64,000 nucleotides of DNA from Paenibacillus phytorum. Lineage in GTDB: Bacteria; Bacillota; Bacilli; Paenibacillales; NBRC-103111. The stretch is from the NCBI RefSeq assembly GCF_013141715.1, contig NZ_WHOA01000030.1, positions 1 through 64,000 of the forward strand, given 5' to 3'. The notes beneath the pieces were generated by a model. It searched no databases. It was not told the origin of the DNA and saw only the letters and a list, made by a program, of their open reading frames with translations. Within the stretch, counting starts at the first letter, position 1. Every line of letters begins with the position of its first letter. A program made the position numbers and the translations under genes. Below, one piece after another: positions 40,739 to 49,804 of the stretch.

Positions 40739-41670
40739 TTAAGTTCACTCCTTTTGGCTACGATACGGATAATGAGAATTAAGGATAAGGAGATCACTAG
40801 TAGAAGAAGCGCCATCAAATAAAGCGCATTATTCCAAGTGCTTCCGTAATTCGTATTCCCCATATCCTTCACAATCGCGGTCGTTAATACCGTTGTTGAG
40901 TCAAGGAGTGATTTTGGCATTTGCGGCGAGTTACCAATAACCATGAAAACAGCCATGGTTTCACCGATTGCACGCCCCATGCCAAGGATGATTGCTGTTA
41001 GAATACCGGGTCTAGCTGCTGGCAAGAGGACACGCCACATGGTTTGCCAACGTGTTGCTCCTAATGCCAGTGATGCTTCCTCCAGACGTCCCGGCAATGC
41101 GCGGATAGCATCTTCTGAGATAGAGAGAATAGTTGGTAAGATCATGATTGCGAGAATGATTGAAGCTGGTAAAATACCGTATCCAACCCCTCCTGTAATT
41201 TTACCGAGTGCAGGAACGATAACTGTCATGCCGATTAGGCCATAAACAACCGAAGGGATACCTACGAACAGATCTGTCGCAGGACGCATGATTTCACGCA
41301 TCCATCTCGGAGCAATTTTAGCCATGAATAATGCCCCTGACAATGCAAGCGGCACTGAAAACACAACTGAAACCAATGTCATGAGCAGCGTGCTGTATAA
41401 AAAAGGAAAGGCTCCGAATTTATTTTGACCTGGCGTCCAGTCTGTAGAGAAGAAAAATTCAAAAGGACTGACTCCTTGAAAAGTCTTAATCCCTTGCATT
41501 CCCACGAAAACAATGATAGAAAAAATGATGGCAGACACTAGGGCAGCACTTCCAACAAACACCCACCTCATGATGTTATCTTGTCTATGTTGTCCTTGGG
41601 TCCATTTCGTGACGATTGGACGACTTTCGTCTGATTTCGCGTTCGTTAGTTTGTCTGCTACGGAATTCAA
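40735..41670 (-). CDS. pstC: phosphate ABC transporter permease PstC
   Basis: The 311-aa protein has six membrane helices after a hydrophilic N-terminus of about 30 residues. The FVGIPSVVYGLIGM and LEEASLALGATRWQTMWRVLLPAARPGI motifs identify the PstC partner. It begins 159 bases after pstS, behind a hairpin that probably limits readthrough from pstS. Confidence 0.96.
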   Translation of the reverse strand: MNSVADKLTNAKSDESRPIVTKWTQGQHRQDNIMRWVFVGSAALVSAIIFSIIVFVGMQGIKTFQGVSPFEFFFSTDWTPGQNKFGAFPFLYSTLLMTLVSVVFSVPLALSGALFMAKIAPRWMREIMRPATDLFVGIPSVVYGLIGMTVIVPALGKITGGVGYGILPASIILAIMILPTILSISEDAIRALPGRLEEASLALGATRWQTMWRVLLPAARPGILTAIILGMGRAIGETMAVFMVIGNSPQMPKSLLDSTTVLTTAIVKDMGNTNYGSTWNNALYLMALLLLVISLSLILIIRIVAKRSELK

Positions 41671-41780
41671 TGGGTAATTCCCCTTTCTCTTAAATACACA
41701 TTACTTTTATGATAGAACATGATTGTAATTGGATCGTTAATGAATTGTTAAGAGAATGTAAAAGTTTCGTTTTTCAAAGT

Positions 41781-41816
41781 AAAAAAGAGCGCGGCATAGG
41801 ATGCCAGCGCTCTTAG
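41781..41816 (-). terminator. intercistronic terminator/attenuator between pstS and pstC
   Basis: On the minus strand AAGAGCGC pairs with GCGCTCTT, with inner GGCAT/ATGCC pairing, followed by T5. A hairpin here would let pstS be expressed far more than the transporter genes, as expected for a binding protein. Confidence 0.8.
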
Positions 41817-41829
41817 TTTGTTCTATTTA

Positions 41830-42738
41830 TTATTTTTTAAGCAAATCTGCAGGCAAGAATTTCAAGTCACGAACTTGTTTACCTTGGAATTCTTTGCTTG
41901 TGATGTAAGCGATGAATGCTTTAGCAGGATCTTTCGCTTCACCTTTTGTGTACATATGCTCAACACCAAACAATTTGTAAGTACCGTTTTTGATGTTGTC
42001 CTCAGAGAACGCTACATTATCAATTTTCAATGCTTTTACTGTGTCATCAATGTAAGGTGTATCTACATATCCAATGGAGCTGGACTGACCAGCAACAGCT
42101 GTTTTCATTGCACCGCTGTTTTCTTGTGTAATACCGTCTTTCGTGAATTCTTTGCCATCAAGAATGATTTGTTTAACTAATGTACGGGAACCTGAGCTAT
42201 CTGGACGGTGAACAAGAACGATTTTCGCGTCATTGCCGCCAACTTCTTTCCAGTTCGTAACTTTACCCATGTAAATGTCTGCTGCTTGTTGTTTCGTAAC
42301 ATTATCAACTTTTACATCTTTGTTTACGATTAATGCGAATGGAGCAATTGCTACTTGGTGGTCAACAAGACCTTTATCTTTATATTCAGCAGCTGGCTCA
42401 ACGTCGGAGTTACCGATGTCTGAAGTACCGTCTGCTACGTTTTTAATTCCTGTGCCTGATCCGCCTGCAGTAACGTTGATCGTTACTTTTGGATTTTTTT
42501 CCATAAACTCAGTAGCAGCTTGTTTAACTAATGGAAGAAGCGCGCTTGAACCTGAAGCAGTAACCGTACCGCTTAGTTCTGTTTTTGTTGGAGCAGCAGA
42601 AGCAGCTGCACTAGCAGCAGGTGTTGGAGAAGCAGCATTTTTAGTATCTGTTTTTGCGCCGCAACCAACCAATGACCCCATCATTAATACCGCGGAAAGT
42701 GTGAATGTAATTCCTTTTTTCGACATGAACTTAAACAT
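41830..42738 (-). CDS. pstS: phosphate-binding lipoprotein PstS
   Basis: The protein has 302 aa from ATG 42738 (GGAGG eleven bases upstream; an ATG three codons earlier lies too close to it). The signal peptide ends in the lipobox LVGC (Cys26), followed by an Ala/Ser/Thr-Pro-rich tether. The phosphate-binding signature is present: TASGSSALLPLV, TAGGSGTGIKNVADGTSDIGNSDVEP and VHRPDSSGSRTLVKQ. It captures phosphate for the PstCAB transporter. Upstream lies a PhoP-box-like array. Confidence 0.97.
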   Translation of the reverse strand: MFKFMSKKGITFTLSAVLMMGSLVGCGAKTDTKNAASPTPAASAAASAAPTKTELSGTVTASGSSALLPLVKQAATEFMEKNPKVTINVTAGGSGTGIKNVADGTSDIGNSDVEPAAEYKDKGLVDHQVAIAPFALIVNKDVKVDNVTKQQAADIYMGKVTNWKEVGGNDAKIVLVHRPDSSGSRTLVKQIILDGKEFTKDGITQENSGAMKTAVAGQSSSIGYVDTPYIDDTVKALKIDNVAFSEDNIKNGTYKLFGVEHMYTKGEAKDPAKAFIAYITSKEFQGKQVRDLKFLPADLLKK

Positions 42739-42826
42739 AGTTAGCATGTCCTCCTTTGATTTGTATGTTACTTGTTATGTTAGTATCGATTCCACTTTGT
42801 TGTCTGTCGAACTAACTTACTTACCT

Positions 42827-42880
42827 ATCGTAACAACCGAATGTAAAATCCAAACCCACGAAACGTAAACGTAATGTAAA
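42827..42880 (-). promoter_or_regulatory. PhoP box and promoter of pstS
   Basis: Minus strand: TTTACA (42880-42875), TTTACG (42869-42864), TGGGTT (42858-42853), TTTACA (42847-42842), each spaced by five bases, the 11-bp period of PhoP boxes (TTHACA repeats). TACGAT follows nine bases later as a -10 element. Confidence 0.8.
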
Positions 42881-42920
42881 ACTTTTAATTGTTCTTTCAT
42901 TCATTAGAAGTATGGGTAAA

Positions 42921-42974
42921 TTTACATATCTTTAACATAGTTTGATGCTTTAGTTAATAGAAGCACCCTATATT
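42921..42974 (+). promoter_or_regulatory. PhoP-box-like array and promoter of the divergent MCP gene
   Basis: Plus strand: TTTACA (42921), TTAACA (42932), TGATGC (42943), TTAATA (42954), all in the 11-bp register of a PhoP box. TATATT at 42969-42974, nine bases after the last repeat, can serve as -10. The third repeat is poor. Confidence 0.65.
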
Positions 42975-43034
42975 AATAAGTATAAACACGAAAACAGTCG
43001 AATATTGTCAAGCAATATATAGGAGGAATGACTT

Positions 43035-44963
43035 ATGAAGAAGATCAAAATCAATATGACCATGCGATTAAAATTAATTGCCAGTTTCAGCGGAGTGCTT
43101 CTCATTTTCCTTGCCGTTGCTTTGTTTAATCTGAATCAAGTGCATCAAATCAAGAAACATATGACGGACCAGAACGATAAAGTCGAACTTAAGGTGCTAG
43201 CGCTAGAGCTTAAAAATATGGTACAGGAAATGAACATCATTGCCTCAGGGCTAGAGATTTCCAAGAAACCGGAATACATCGCAAAATACAATGATAAGCG
43301 AAAGCCTTATAACGATTTCATTCAAAAGATTGGCGATACAGCTTCAACAGCTGATCAAAAGAAGTGGCGAAGCCAATTAATTCAATTATCCGTTGATTAC
43401 ATAAATAACTTCGACTCTGCGGCCAAAATGGTCCAAGACCCCAACTTGAAACCGACAGATCTGCAAATTAACCTCCTTTACCTATATAATGAGTCTCAGG
43501 AATTGAAGGATAAGATTTTTGAACTTGTTGATAAATTCTATGTCACCTATGCAGAGGCTGCCGAACAAGCAATAGCCAACTCAACGAAAGCACTTAATGA
43601 AAGCAGTAGAGTCATGTTGATTGCTTTTGCTATCGTCGTTATTGTAACCATTATTATTGCTTTTCTAATCATTAGCTCCTTCACACGTCCTATTAAAATT
43701 TTACAAAATGCCGTATCTCTTATTGCCGCAGGTGATTTGTCCCATACGATTAATTCTAAATCCAGTGATGAGTTAGGTAAGCTAAGTAATAGCTTCGACC
43801 ATATGATCATTCAAGTTCGACAGATGCTGAATGCTACGATGCAGATTGCTTCGTCATTATCAGAGCACTCCCATGAGTTTCACCGCTTTTCTAAGCTTAC
43901 GGCATCGGCCAACACAGATATCTTGAAGGCAATTACAGAGATATCGACGGGTGCTGATGAGCAAGCCATGAAAACAGAGCAAAGCTCGATGATCATTGCA
44001 GAGCTGGAAGCGGAGATTCGTGAAATTACCGCTTATACATATGAAATGAAGCGTACCAGTGAAGAGGCTGCGTCCGGTACAATACAAGGGACAGCATCCG
44101 TAAGGGCGCTGAAATCATCGTCAGATCAGTCACAAGCTGTCCTGCAGAAGGTCGATGCTGCCATGATGACCTTGTCTGACAGCTCCAAGCAAATTGGCGC
44201 TATTATTCACTCGATCACGGAAATTTCTACGCAAACGAACGTGCTTGCCTTGAACGCTGCGATTGAAGCAGCAAGAGCCGGCGAACACGGCCGCGGCTTC
44301 TCTGTGATTGCGGATGAAGTTCGTCAGCTTTCTCAGCAGACGAATGATTCCTCCAAGACAATCGGCAGCATCATTCAAGCGCTTCAGAAGCAAATCAAAG
44401 AATTACAGAGCTCACTGATCGAAGCTCGCGAATCTGCGGTTGCACAAAACCATCGGGTAGCAGATACGCTCGGTTCTTTCGAGGGCATCGAACAATCGAT
44501 GAAAGGAATTATCGGGCAAATTGAACAAATCCATGTAAAAATTGAACATGTCCAATCCAAGAACGACAGATTAGTAAATTCCGTTCAGTTCGTAGCGGCC
44601 ATTGCGCAAGAAACAGCTGCCGGGGTCGAGGAAGTAAGCTCAACCTCGATTCAGCAAGATGCATCCATCCGCCGGATCGCCGAAGAGTCGGATGATATCC
44701 TTGATCTTGCTCAGCAGTTATTTGCGGAGATTAGCAAATTCCAGATTAGTGAGACTGATGCGAAGAATCGTCAGGAGAATTTTGATCTTCAATCGGAGAC
44801 CATCCATGTCATGAATGAGGAGCAATCCGAGGTTTTGGAAGATTATCAAATGGAACTGTTTGAAGAGGAACAAGAAAGCTTATCAACGGAAACACCACAG
44901 GATGACCTGAACAAAGGTGAATCTAGGAAAGAAAACAAAGAGCTTGCTCTTGTAGGAAAATAA
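43035..44963 (+). CDS. methyl-accepting chemotaxis protein
   Basis: This 642-aa chemoreceptor has transmembrane helix 1 at about 10-33, an extracellular helical ligand domain at about 34-192 (four-helix-bundle type, rich in Lys/Asp/Asn), transmembrane helix 2 at about 193-215, and HAMP at about 216-270. The signalling domain is centred on [24 protein letters not shown]. The last 70 residues are an acidic Glu/Gln-rich tail without a CheR pentapeptide. AGGAGG lies before the ATG. The gene is divergent from pstS, and a PhoP-box-like array precedes it, so it may be made during phosphate starvation. The ligand is unknown; phosphate or a phosphorylated compound is an inference from context. Confidence 0.92.
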   Translation: MKKIKINMTMRLKLIASFSGVLLIFLAVALFNLNQVHQIKKHMTDQNDKVELKVLALELKNMVQEMNIIASGLEISKKPEYIAKYNDKRKPYNDFIQKIGDTASTADQKKWRSQLIQLSVDYINNFDSAAKMVQDPNLKPTDLQINLLYLYNESQELKDKIFELVDKFYVTYAEAAEQAIANSTKALNESSRVMLIAFAIVVIVTIIIAFLIISSFTRPIKILQNAVSLIAAGDLSHTINSKSSDELGKLSNSFDHMIIQVRQMLNATMQIASSLSEHSHEFHRFSKLTASANTDILKAITEISTGADEQAMKTEQSSMIIAELEAEIREITAYTYEMKRTSEEAASGTIQGTASVRALKSSSDQSQAVLQKVDAAMMTLSDSSKQIGAIIHSITEISTQTNVLALNAAIEAARAGEHGRGFSVIADEVRQLSQQTNDSSKTIGSIIQALQKQIKELQSSLIEARESAVAQNHRVADTLGSFEGIEQSMKGIIGQIEQIHVKIEHVQSKNDRLVNSVQFVAAIAQETAAGVEEVSSTSIQQDASIRRIAEESDDILDLAQQLFAEISKFQISETDAKNRQENFDLQSETIHVMNEEQSEVLEDYQMELFEEEQESLSTETPQDDLNKGESRKENKELALVGK

Positions 44964-44976
44964 TAGTAACGTTAAA

Positions 44977-45017
44977 AATCCCTCTACTCCTCCTAATTTG
45001 GAAGCGTAGAGGGATTT
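44977..45017. terminator. terminator after the MCP gene
   Basis: AAATCCCTCTAC pairs perfectly with GTAGAGGGATTT across a 17-base loop. It lies between convergent genes. Confidence 0.85.
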
Positions 45018-45079
45018 ATAATTTCGAGTATTACTACTAAGGCTAACCTAATTGTGGAGGACCATCCAATCATTACTGC

Positions 45080-45919
45080 CTAATGCACAAACCGACCTTC
45101 CTCAGGAATCGCTATCTTCTCAAAATCCTCCGCCAAACGGCCTAGTTCGCGGCTTAGTTCTTCACCGTTCATCGCTTTTCCATGTCCCGTTATCGCTAAA
45201 TATGGATGTAAATCTTGAAGCTTTCTAACCGAATCCCAGGCTGCTTGCCAGTCTGTCGTGGAATACTTAGGTGGTCCGCTTATTTCTTGTTCTTGCGTGA
45301 ACAGCTTGTAAAGCGACTCTTGTTTAACGGTAACGAAGGCATCTCCGGCTATTAATGAACCATCTTTGGCTCGAAAAAGAGAAATGTGTCCTGGTGTATG
45401 TCCCGGTGTATGAATCCATTGCCATCCCGTCAGTCCAGGAACGATACCATTAGCGGGTAAGGGATGTACATGATTACCTATGTCAATACCGTGGTTTGGA
45501 AACAGGGGCGATAGCTCGCTTACAAGCCCGCCATCCACCGTAGAATCCCCTTTAGGATAGTTGGATTTTCCCGTCAAATAAGTGATTTCCAACTCATGAG
45601 CATATACCGGAACATCCCAGTATTCCAAAAGACTCTCTATGGCCCCGACATGGTCAAAATGTCCATGCGTCAAAATGATCGCCGTAGGCTTCTTATGTGC
45701 TCCAAAACGCTCCTCAGCGACACGAATGATTTCATCTGCCGATTGCGGCATACCAGCGTCAACTAAAACCCATTCTTTCTCCCTGCTCGTTGGGTTACCA
45801 ATGAAACAAATATTCACGATCTGAATGCAGTAACCATATATATCAATGGCAATTTCTTTGCCTTCACCGCTTGATAATGTAGTTAGCGGGATATACGTAT
45901 GTTCATATGTATGCTCCAT
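45080..45919 (-). CDS. MBL-fold metallo-hydrolase
   Basis: The 279-aa protein has the metal-binding motif THGHFDH (His85, His87, Asp89, His90), a further His in HTPGHTPGHISLF, the Asp of IAGDAF and His in AITGHGKAM, so a full dinuclear zinc site. It resembles the broad glyoxalase II/lactonase group; the substrate cannot be assigned. Monocistronic, with AGGAGAGG before the ATG. Confidence 0.88.
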   Translation of the reverse strand: MEHTYEHTYIPLTTLSSGEGKEIAIDIYGYCIQIVNICFIGNPTSREKEWVLVDAGMPQSADEIIRVAEERFGAHKKPTAIILTHGHFDHVGAIESLLEYWDVPVYAHELEITYLTGKSNYPKGDSTVDGGLVSELSPLFPNHGIDIGNHVHPLPANGIVPGLTGWQWIHTPGHTPGHISLFRAKDGSLIAGDAFVTVKQESLYKLFTQEQEISGPPKYSTTDWQAAWDSVRKLQDLHPYLAITGHGKAMNGEELSRELGRLAEDFEKIAIPEEGRFVH

Positions 45920-46013
45920 GTAAACCTCTCCTCATCACTCACAAATTCCACGTTACTATCCCCATTTCGCTGTTAAATTACTCCGTATTTCTCGATATGA
46001 AATGTGTTATTGA

Positions 46014-46048
46014 ACAAAAAAAAGGCCAGAGTCTAGCGACTCTTAGCC
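46014..46048 (-). terminator. terminator of the motAB operon
   Basis: On the minus strand GGCTAAGAGTC pairs with GACTCTGGCC around GCTA (small bulge) and is followed by T8. Confidence 0.88.
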
Positions 46049-46082
46049 TATCTTTCAAAATAAGTCTTCTATGTAATAGCCA

Positions 46083-46889
46083 TTATTTCGCAATCTCATC
46101 CGTTGCTTTAATGTTACGCAAGATGCTCACTTCAACACGGCGGTTCTTCGCTCTACCTTCTGTCGTATCATTTTCTGCAATCGGCCTGTATTCACCAAAT
46201 CCAACCGAAGAGTAGGAAGCAGGCTCAATTTTACTGTTATTCAGAAGTATTTTCATAAAATTGACCGCACGCTTGGCGCTTAGATCCCAGTTCGTTTCAA
46301 AGTCCGCTCGGCGAATCGGGATATTATCCGTATGACCTGCTACTTCAACCTCATATCCTGGATAACTGCCCAGCAAATTTGACATGGAAACAGCCAGCTT
46401 TTGGGATTCTTGTTTAATAGTAGCCGACCCTGAATCAAACAGTGCACGGTCACTAATCGTAATGGTCAGCTTCTCATTATCCAGCTTCGTAGTTAGCTGC
46501 TCACTCATGTTGTTTTCTTTAATGTAAGCATCCATGCTTTGCTTTAACTCTTTGAGATCCTTCTCTTCTTTTTGCAGCTTGGCGGCCAGCTGACTGTCGG
46601 TTTTACTATCGTCCTTCGGCGGAGGATTCTGGCTCTTATTATTGTTTTTCGTAGAATTCCCCGCATCATTTATTGGAACCATATTCGACATCGCGAAGGG
46701 TGCTTCTCCTCCCGTGAAGGCATTGTTCAAAGACCGCATAATCGAGTCGTATTTCTTAGAATCCACCTGACTAGATGCAAACAGAATGATAAAGAGGGCT
46801 AGAAGCAAGGTAAGCAAATCCGCATAGGGAATGAGCCAGGTTTCATCAATATGTTCTTCATGATCCTCATGCTTCTTCTTTTTACTCAC
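46083..46889 (-). CDS. motB: flagellar motor stator protein MotB
   Basis: The 268-aa protein has a basic N-terminus, a single membrane helix with the proton/ion-conducting Asp24 in YADLLTLLLALFIILFASS, a Ser/Asn/Lys-rich linker, and the OmpA-type peptidoglycan-binding domain (VEVAGHTDNIPI, NWDLSAKRAVNFMKILL, GRAKNRRVEVSI). It anchors the stator to the cell wall. Its ATG overlaps the motA stop by four bases. Confidence 0.95.
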   Translation of the reverse strand: MSKKKKHEDHEEHIDETWLIPYADLLTLLLALFIILFASSQVDSKKYDSIMRSLNNAFTGGEAPFAMSNMVPINDAGNSTKNNNKSQNPPPKDDSKTDSQLAAKLQKEEKDLKELKQSMDAYIKENNMSEQLTTKLDNEKLTITISDRALFDSGSATIKQESQKLAVSMSNLLGSYPGYEVEVAGHTDNIPIRRADFETNWDLSAKRAVNFMKILLNNSKIEPASYSSVGFGEYRPIAENDTTEGRAKNRRVEVSILRNIKATDEIAK

Positions 46890-47680
46890 TGTGAAGCGGC
46901 CTCCTTCGAATCTTCGTCATACGACGCACGTTCACTGTTGGCAACGAAGATCATCATTTTTTGCTTCACGGAATTGGCAGATACACCGGATTGAATGGAG
47001 AGTAGCCCTTCTACGATCATAAGCTTAATTTCTACTTCTTTCTTAGACTTCTGCTTCAGCTTATTTGCGAATGGGTGGAAAATAACGTAACCAAGGAAAA
47101 TCCCGAACATCGTTGCAACGAATGCCGCTGAAATCAGATGACCTAGTTTGTCTACTTCATTCAAATTACCGAGAGCAGCGATGAGTCCAACAACGGCGCC
47201 AAGTACGCCGAGTGTCGGTGCATATGTACCAGCTTGCGTAAAAATACTTGCATATTTCTTATGTCTTGATTCCATTTCAGCAATATCTTCTAGTAATACA
47301 TCACGGACAAAATCTGCGTCGTTTCCATCAATAATGAGGCGCATGCCGCTTTTCATAAAAGGGTCTGACAGCTCTTCTGCTTGCTTTTCCAAGGAAAGTA
47401 AGCCTTCACGGCGTGTGATGGATACCCAATCGATGAATGTCTCGATCAGTTCTTTTTTAGGCATTAATTTCTGTTCGGTAAAAATAATTTTCATTAAGGT
47501 CGGAATCTTCTTCATTTCTGCCATTGAAAAAGCAATAAATAAGGCCGATGCTGTACCACCGAAAATAATTAAGGCAGCGGCAGGATTCAGCAGTGCTACC
47601 AGGCTTGCCCCTTTCAATACCATACCCACACCAATGGATATAAAAGCTAATACAATTCCGATTAGTGATGACTTCTCCAT
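46886..47680 (-). CDS. motA: flagellar motor stator protein MotA
   Basis: The 264-aa protein has four membrane helices, with a large cytoplasmic loop between helices 2 and 3 (about residues 55-150, including REGLLSLEKQAEEL) and the conserved TAGTYAPTLGVLGAVVGLIAAL region forming the ion path. It forms the stator with MotB and drives flagellar rotation. A GGGAGAGG site precedes the ATG. No other flagellar gene lies in the window. Confidence 0.95.
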   Translation of the reverse strand: MEKSSLIGIVLAFISIGVGMVLKGASLVALLNPAAALIIFGGTASALFIAFSMAEMKKIPTLMKIIFTEQKLMPKKELIETFIDWVSITRREGLLSLEKQAEELSDPFMKSGMRLIIDGNDADFVRDVLLEDIAEMESRHKKYASIFTQAGTYAPTLGVLGAVVGLIAALGNLNEVDKLGHLISAAFVATMFGIFLGYVIFHPFANKLKQKSKKEVEIKLMIVEGLLSIQSGVSANSVKQKMMIFVANSERASYDEDSKEAASQ

Positions 47681-47704
47681 ATTCCAGGCACCTCTCCCTA
47701 TGAT

Positions 47705-48163
47705 CTAATTTTCATGAGTTGTCATGCTTCCTAAAGATCTCAACAAGCTTGCCAACGTTTCCTGTTCTTCCCCCAGTTTAGAAAAAAAACGGCGATCGGC
47801 TTGCTCGACAATGTCTATTGCCTTGGATATCAACATCTCTCCAGCTGGCGTTAAAGAAATTGATTTGGCCCGCGTGTCCGTCGGATGTTCCTTGCGAATG
47901 AGGAACCCTTTCTTTTCTAAGCTACGAAGCACTTGTGATGCCATCATGGGATCAATGTGCGCATGCATGGCAATTTGAACCTGTGTCACATCCCCAAGAG
48001 GGGATTGAGAATTTAACCATTCTGTGGTTGCCAGCAAAATAAATTGAACATGCGTGAGATCCAAATCATGCAGGGCATAACGAAGATTTTTTTGCCATAG
48101 ATTCGTAACCTGCCAAAGATGAAATCCTGGGCTGTCATAAGGCTTTCCTTGCTCAATTGTCAT
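47705..48163 (-). CDS. MarR family transcriptional regulator
   Basis: This 152-aa winged-helix protein has the MarR order of helices: TNLWQKNLRYALHDLDLTHVQFILLA, the recognition part VTQVQIAMHAHIDPMMASQVLRSLEKKGFLIRKEHPTDTRAKSISLTPAGE, and a C-terminal dimerisation helix. Target genes are unknown; a 14-bp palindrome just upstream of its start is a candidate autoregulatory operator. It ends 24 bases before motA, and cotranscription with motAB is possible because no terminator separates them. Confidence 0.92.
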   Translation of the reverse strand: MTIEQGKPYDSPGFHLWQVTNLWQKNLRYALHDLDLTHVQFILLATTEWLNSQSPLGDVTQVQIAMHAHIDPMMASQVLRSLEKKGFLIRKEHPTDTRAKSISLTPAGEMLISKAIDIVEQADRRFFSKLGEEQETLASLLRSLGSMTTHEN

Positions 48164-48473
48164 TGACCCTCCGATAATTCAACAAAAAGTTGTATATGTA
48201 CATATAATAAGTTTATTTATTATTTAATACAATCATTTTTTGTCGAAAAATAGGACTAAAGTCATGTTTTTTTGTGAATATACAAACAATTTGACGAATG
48301 CTAGCGTCCTTCTCTTACTTATTTTATACTTGAGGAGAACTAATTCCTGCTTGAACCGATATCAGTATGAAGGAAAACATGTTTCATATACCAATTTGGT
48401 ATGATCAGGTATCCTTTTTGGAAACGATAGGAAAGAATGAAAGTCGCCATCTTACATACGAGGAGTGAATCAT
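48164..48473. other. spacer between the MarR and aldo/keto reductase genes
   Basis: A divergent promoter region of 310 bases, AT-rich, with no gene. It contains a perfect palindrome at 48194-48207 and the GAGGAG ribosome binding site of the reductase at its right end. Confidence 0.6.
48194..48207. promoter_or_regulatory. palindrome, possible MarR operator
   Basis: TATATGTACATATA is a perfect 14-bp palindrome 31 bases before the MarR start. Candidate site for the regulator itself. Confidence 0.4.
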
Positions 48474-49340
48474 GTGGAGAAACGTTCGTTTGGTTCGACC
48501 GGGCAGCAATTTCCTGTTCTGAGCTTTGGCGCTCAGCGCATTGTCGACGAACACCAGTGTACAGAAGAAGAAGCGATTCAAATTGTGAATCGTGCGATTG
48601 ACGAAGGGATTACCTATTTCGATACAGCACCAAGCTACTCGGATGGGCAATCCGAGGAACGACTGGGTAAAGCATTAGCACGCGATGGACGAAGGAATGA
48701 AGTTTGGATTGCTACCAAAACACATGATCGCACAAGAGACGGTTCCCTGAAGCTGCTGGAAGCAAGTCTGAAGCGTCTGCAAACGGATCACGTCGAAGAA
48801 TGGCGATTGCATAATATCATGACGATGGAAGAGCTTGATCAATGCTTCGCCAAAGGCGGAGCGCTAGAAGCGCTTCTTGAGGCCAAGGAACAAGGGATGA
48901 TCAAGCATATCTCGATCAGCGGCCACACGAATCCTAGAGTTCAGCTGGAAGCGATTGAACGGTTTCCGTTCGACAGCGCACTTGTTGCTTTATCCGCAGC
49001 GGATCATCTCATCTACAGCTTCGCTCATGAGTTTTTACCTAAAGCGAACGAGAAAGGTGTCGCTGTCATCGGCATGAAGGTTATGGCGCTCGGTAAGCTG
49101 GCACCCTGGTACGAGAAAGCACTCCAATATACGTTCTCGCTGCCGATATCTACAGCGATTGTCGGGATGGAATCCATGGCCCAGCTGGAACAAAATCTAG
49201 CCATTGCTAAAAGCTTTAAGCCAATGACTGAGCTTGAGCAGCTTGAGTTCCTCAAAGAAATTGCCCATCTCGCAACGCCGGATGTATTGCGTTGGAAAAC
49301 AACCGATTGGGTGTCCGGTGAATGGTACGTTCGTAACTAA
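48474..49340 (+). CDS. aldo/keto reductase
   Basis: The protein has 288 aa from GTG 48474, eight bases after GAGGAG; the GTG at 48465 overlaps that site. TIM-barrel aldo/keto reductase with GITYFDTAPSYSDGQSEERLG (catalytic Asp and Tyr), IATKTH (Lys) and EWRLHNIMTMEEL (His position), then the NAD(P)H-binding C-terminal half with IGMKVMALG and STAIVGMESMAQLEQN. Substrate unknown. It is divergent from the MarR gene, which may regulate it. Confidence 0.9.
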   Translation: MEKRSFGSTGQQFPVLSFGAQRIVDEHQCTEEEAIQIVNRAIDEGITYFDTAPSYSDGQSEERLGKALARDGRRNEVWIATKTHDRTRDGSLKLLEASLKRLQTDHVEEWRLHNIMTMEELDQCFAKGGALEALLEAKEQGMIKHISISGHTNPRVQLEAIERFPFDSALVALSAADHLIYSFAHEFLPKANEKGVAVIGMKVMALGKLAPWYEKALQYTFSLPISTAIVGMESMAQLEQNLAIAKSFKPMTELEQLEFLKEIAHLATPDVLRWKTTDWVSGEWYVRN

Positions 49341-49460
49341 TGAGAAAACCTCTATCGAGGCCATTCAAAGATGAGCGACTGCGTTTAGAGGTAGGTTTTA
49401 TCGCCAATAAGAAAACGGTTTTCGTGAACCCAAAACTTATACTTTCTTATGTGGTCAAAC

Positions 49461-49512
49461 AAGCCAGCAAGTAAGTGCCATGACTATCGGCACTAACCTG
49501 CTGGCTTTTTCA
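49461..49512. terminator. terminator between the reductase and the mtl/pts operon
   Basis: GCCAGCA pairs with TGCTGGC and AGTGCC with GGCACT within one long hairpin, followed by T5 on the plus strand; convergent ends. Confidence 0.85.
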
Positions 49513-49540
49513 ATTGAAATGGATTGGGTTTGTCACTCGC

Positions 49541-49804
49541 TTATTCTTCGAAGATGTGAGTCAGTAGAGCCCCTAGCTCTTTAATTGCCTGCTCCTCTTG
49601 CTCGCCGTCCACTTCCAAAGTTACTTCGTCATTCTGTTGAATGCCAAGTGTGAGCATACTAAGTGAGCTTTTTCCGTTAACCTTCTTATCGCCTTTGATT
49701 ACATTCACTTTGCAGGGAAACGTACCAACCTTCTGAACGAATACTTTTGTCGGACGGGCATGAAAGCCGGATGGATTTAGGACAGTAAATGTTTGGGATA
49801 TCAT
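49541..49804 (-). CDS. HPr phosphocarrier protein in the mannitol operon
   Basis: The 87-aa HPr-family protein has His15 in NPSGFHARPT, the residue phosphorylated by Enzyme I, and Ser46 in VNGKSSLSML, the regulatory site of HPr kinase in Firmicutes. Both functional sites are therefore present, so it could act in transport and in CcpA signalling. It is the last gene of the operon, overlapping ptsI by four bases. The gene order ptsI then HPr is the reverse of the usual ptsHI; I leave the symbol open because a main ptsH probably exists elsewhere. Confidence 0.93.
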   Translation of the reverse strand: MISQTFTVLNPSGFHARPTKVFVQKVGTFPCKVNVIKGDKKVNGKSSLSMLTLGIQQNDEVTLEVDGEQEEQAIKELGALLTHIFEE

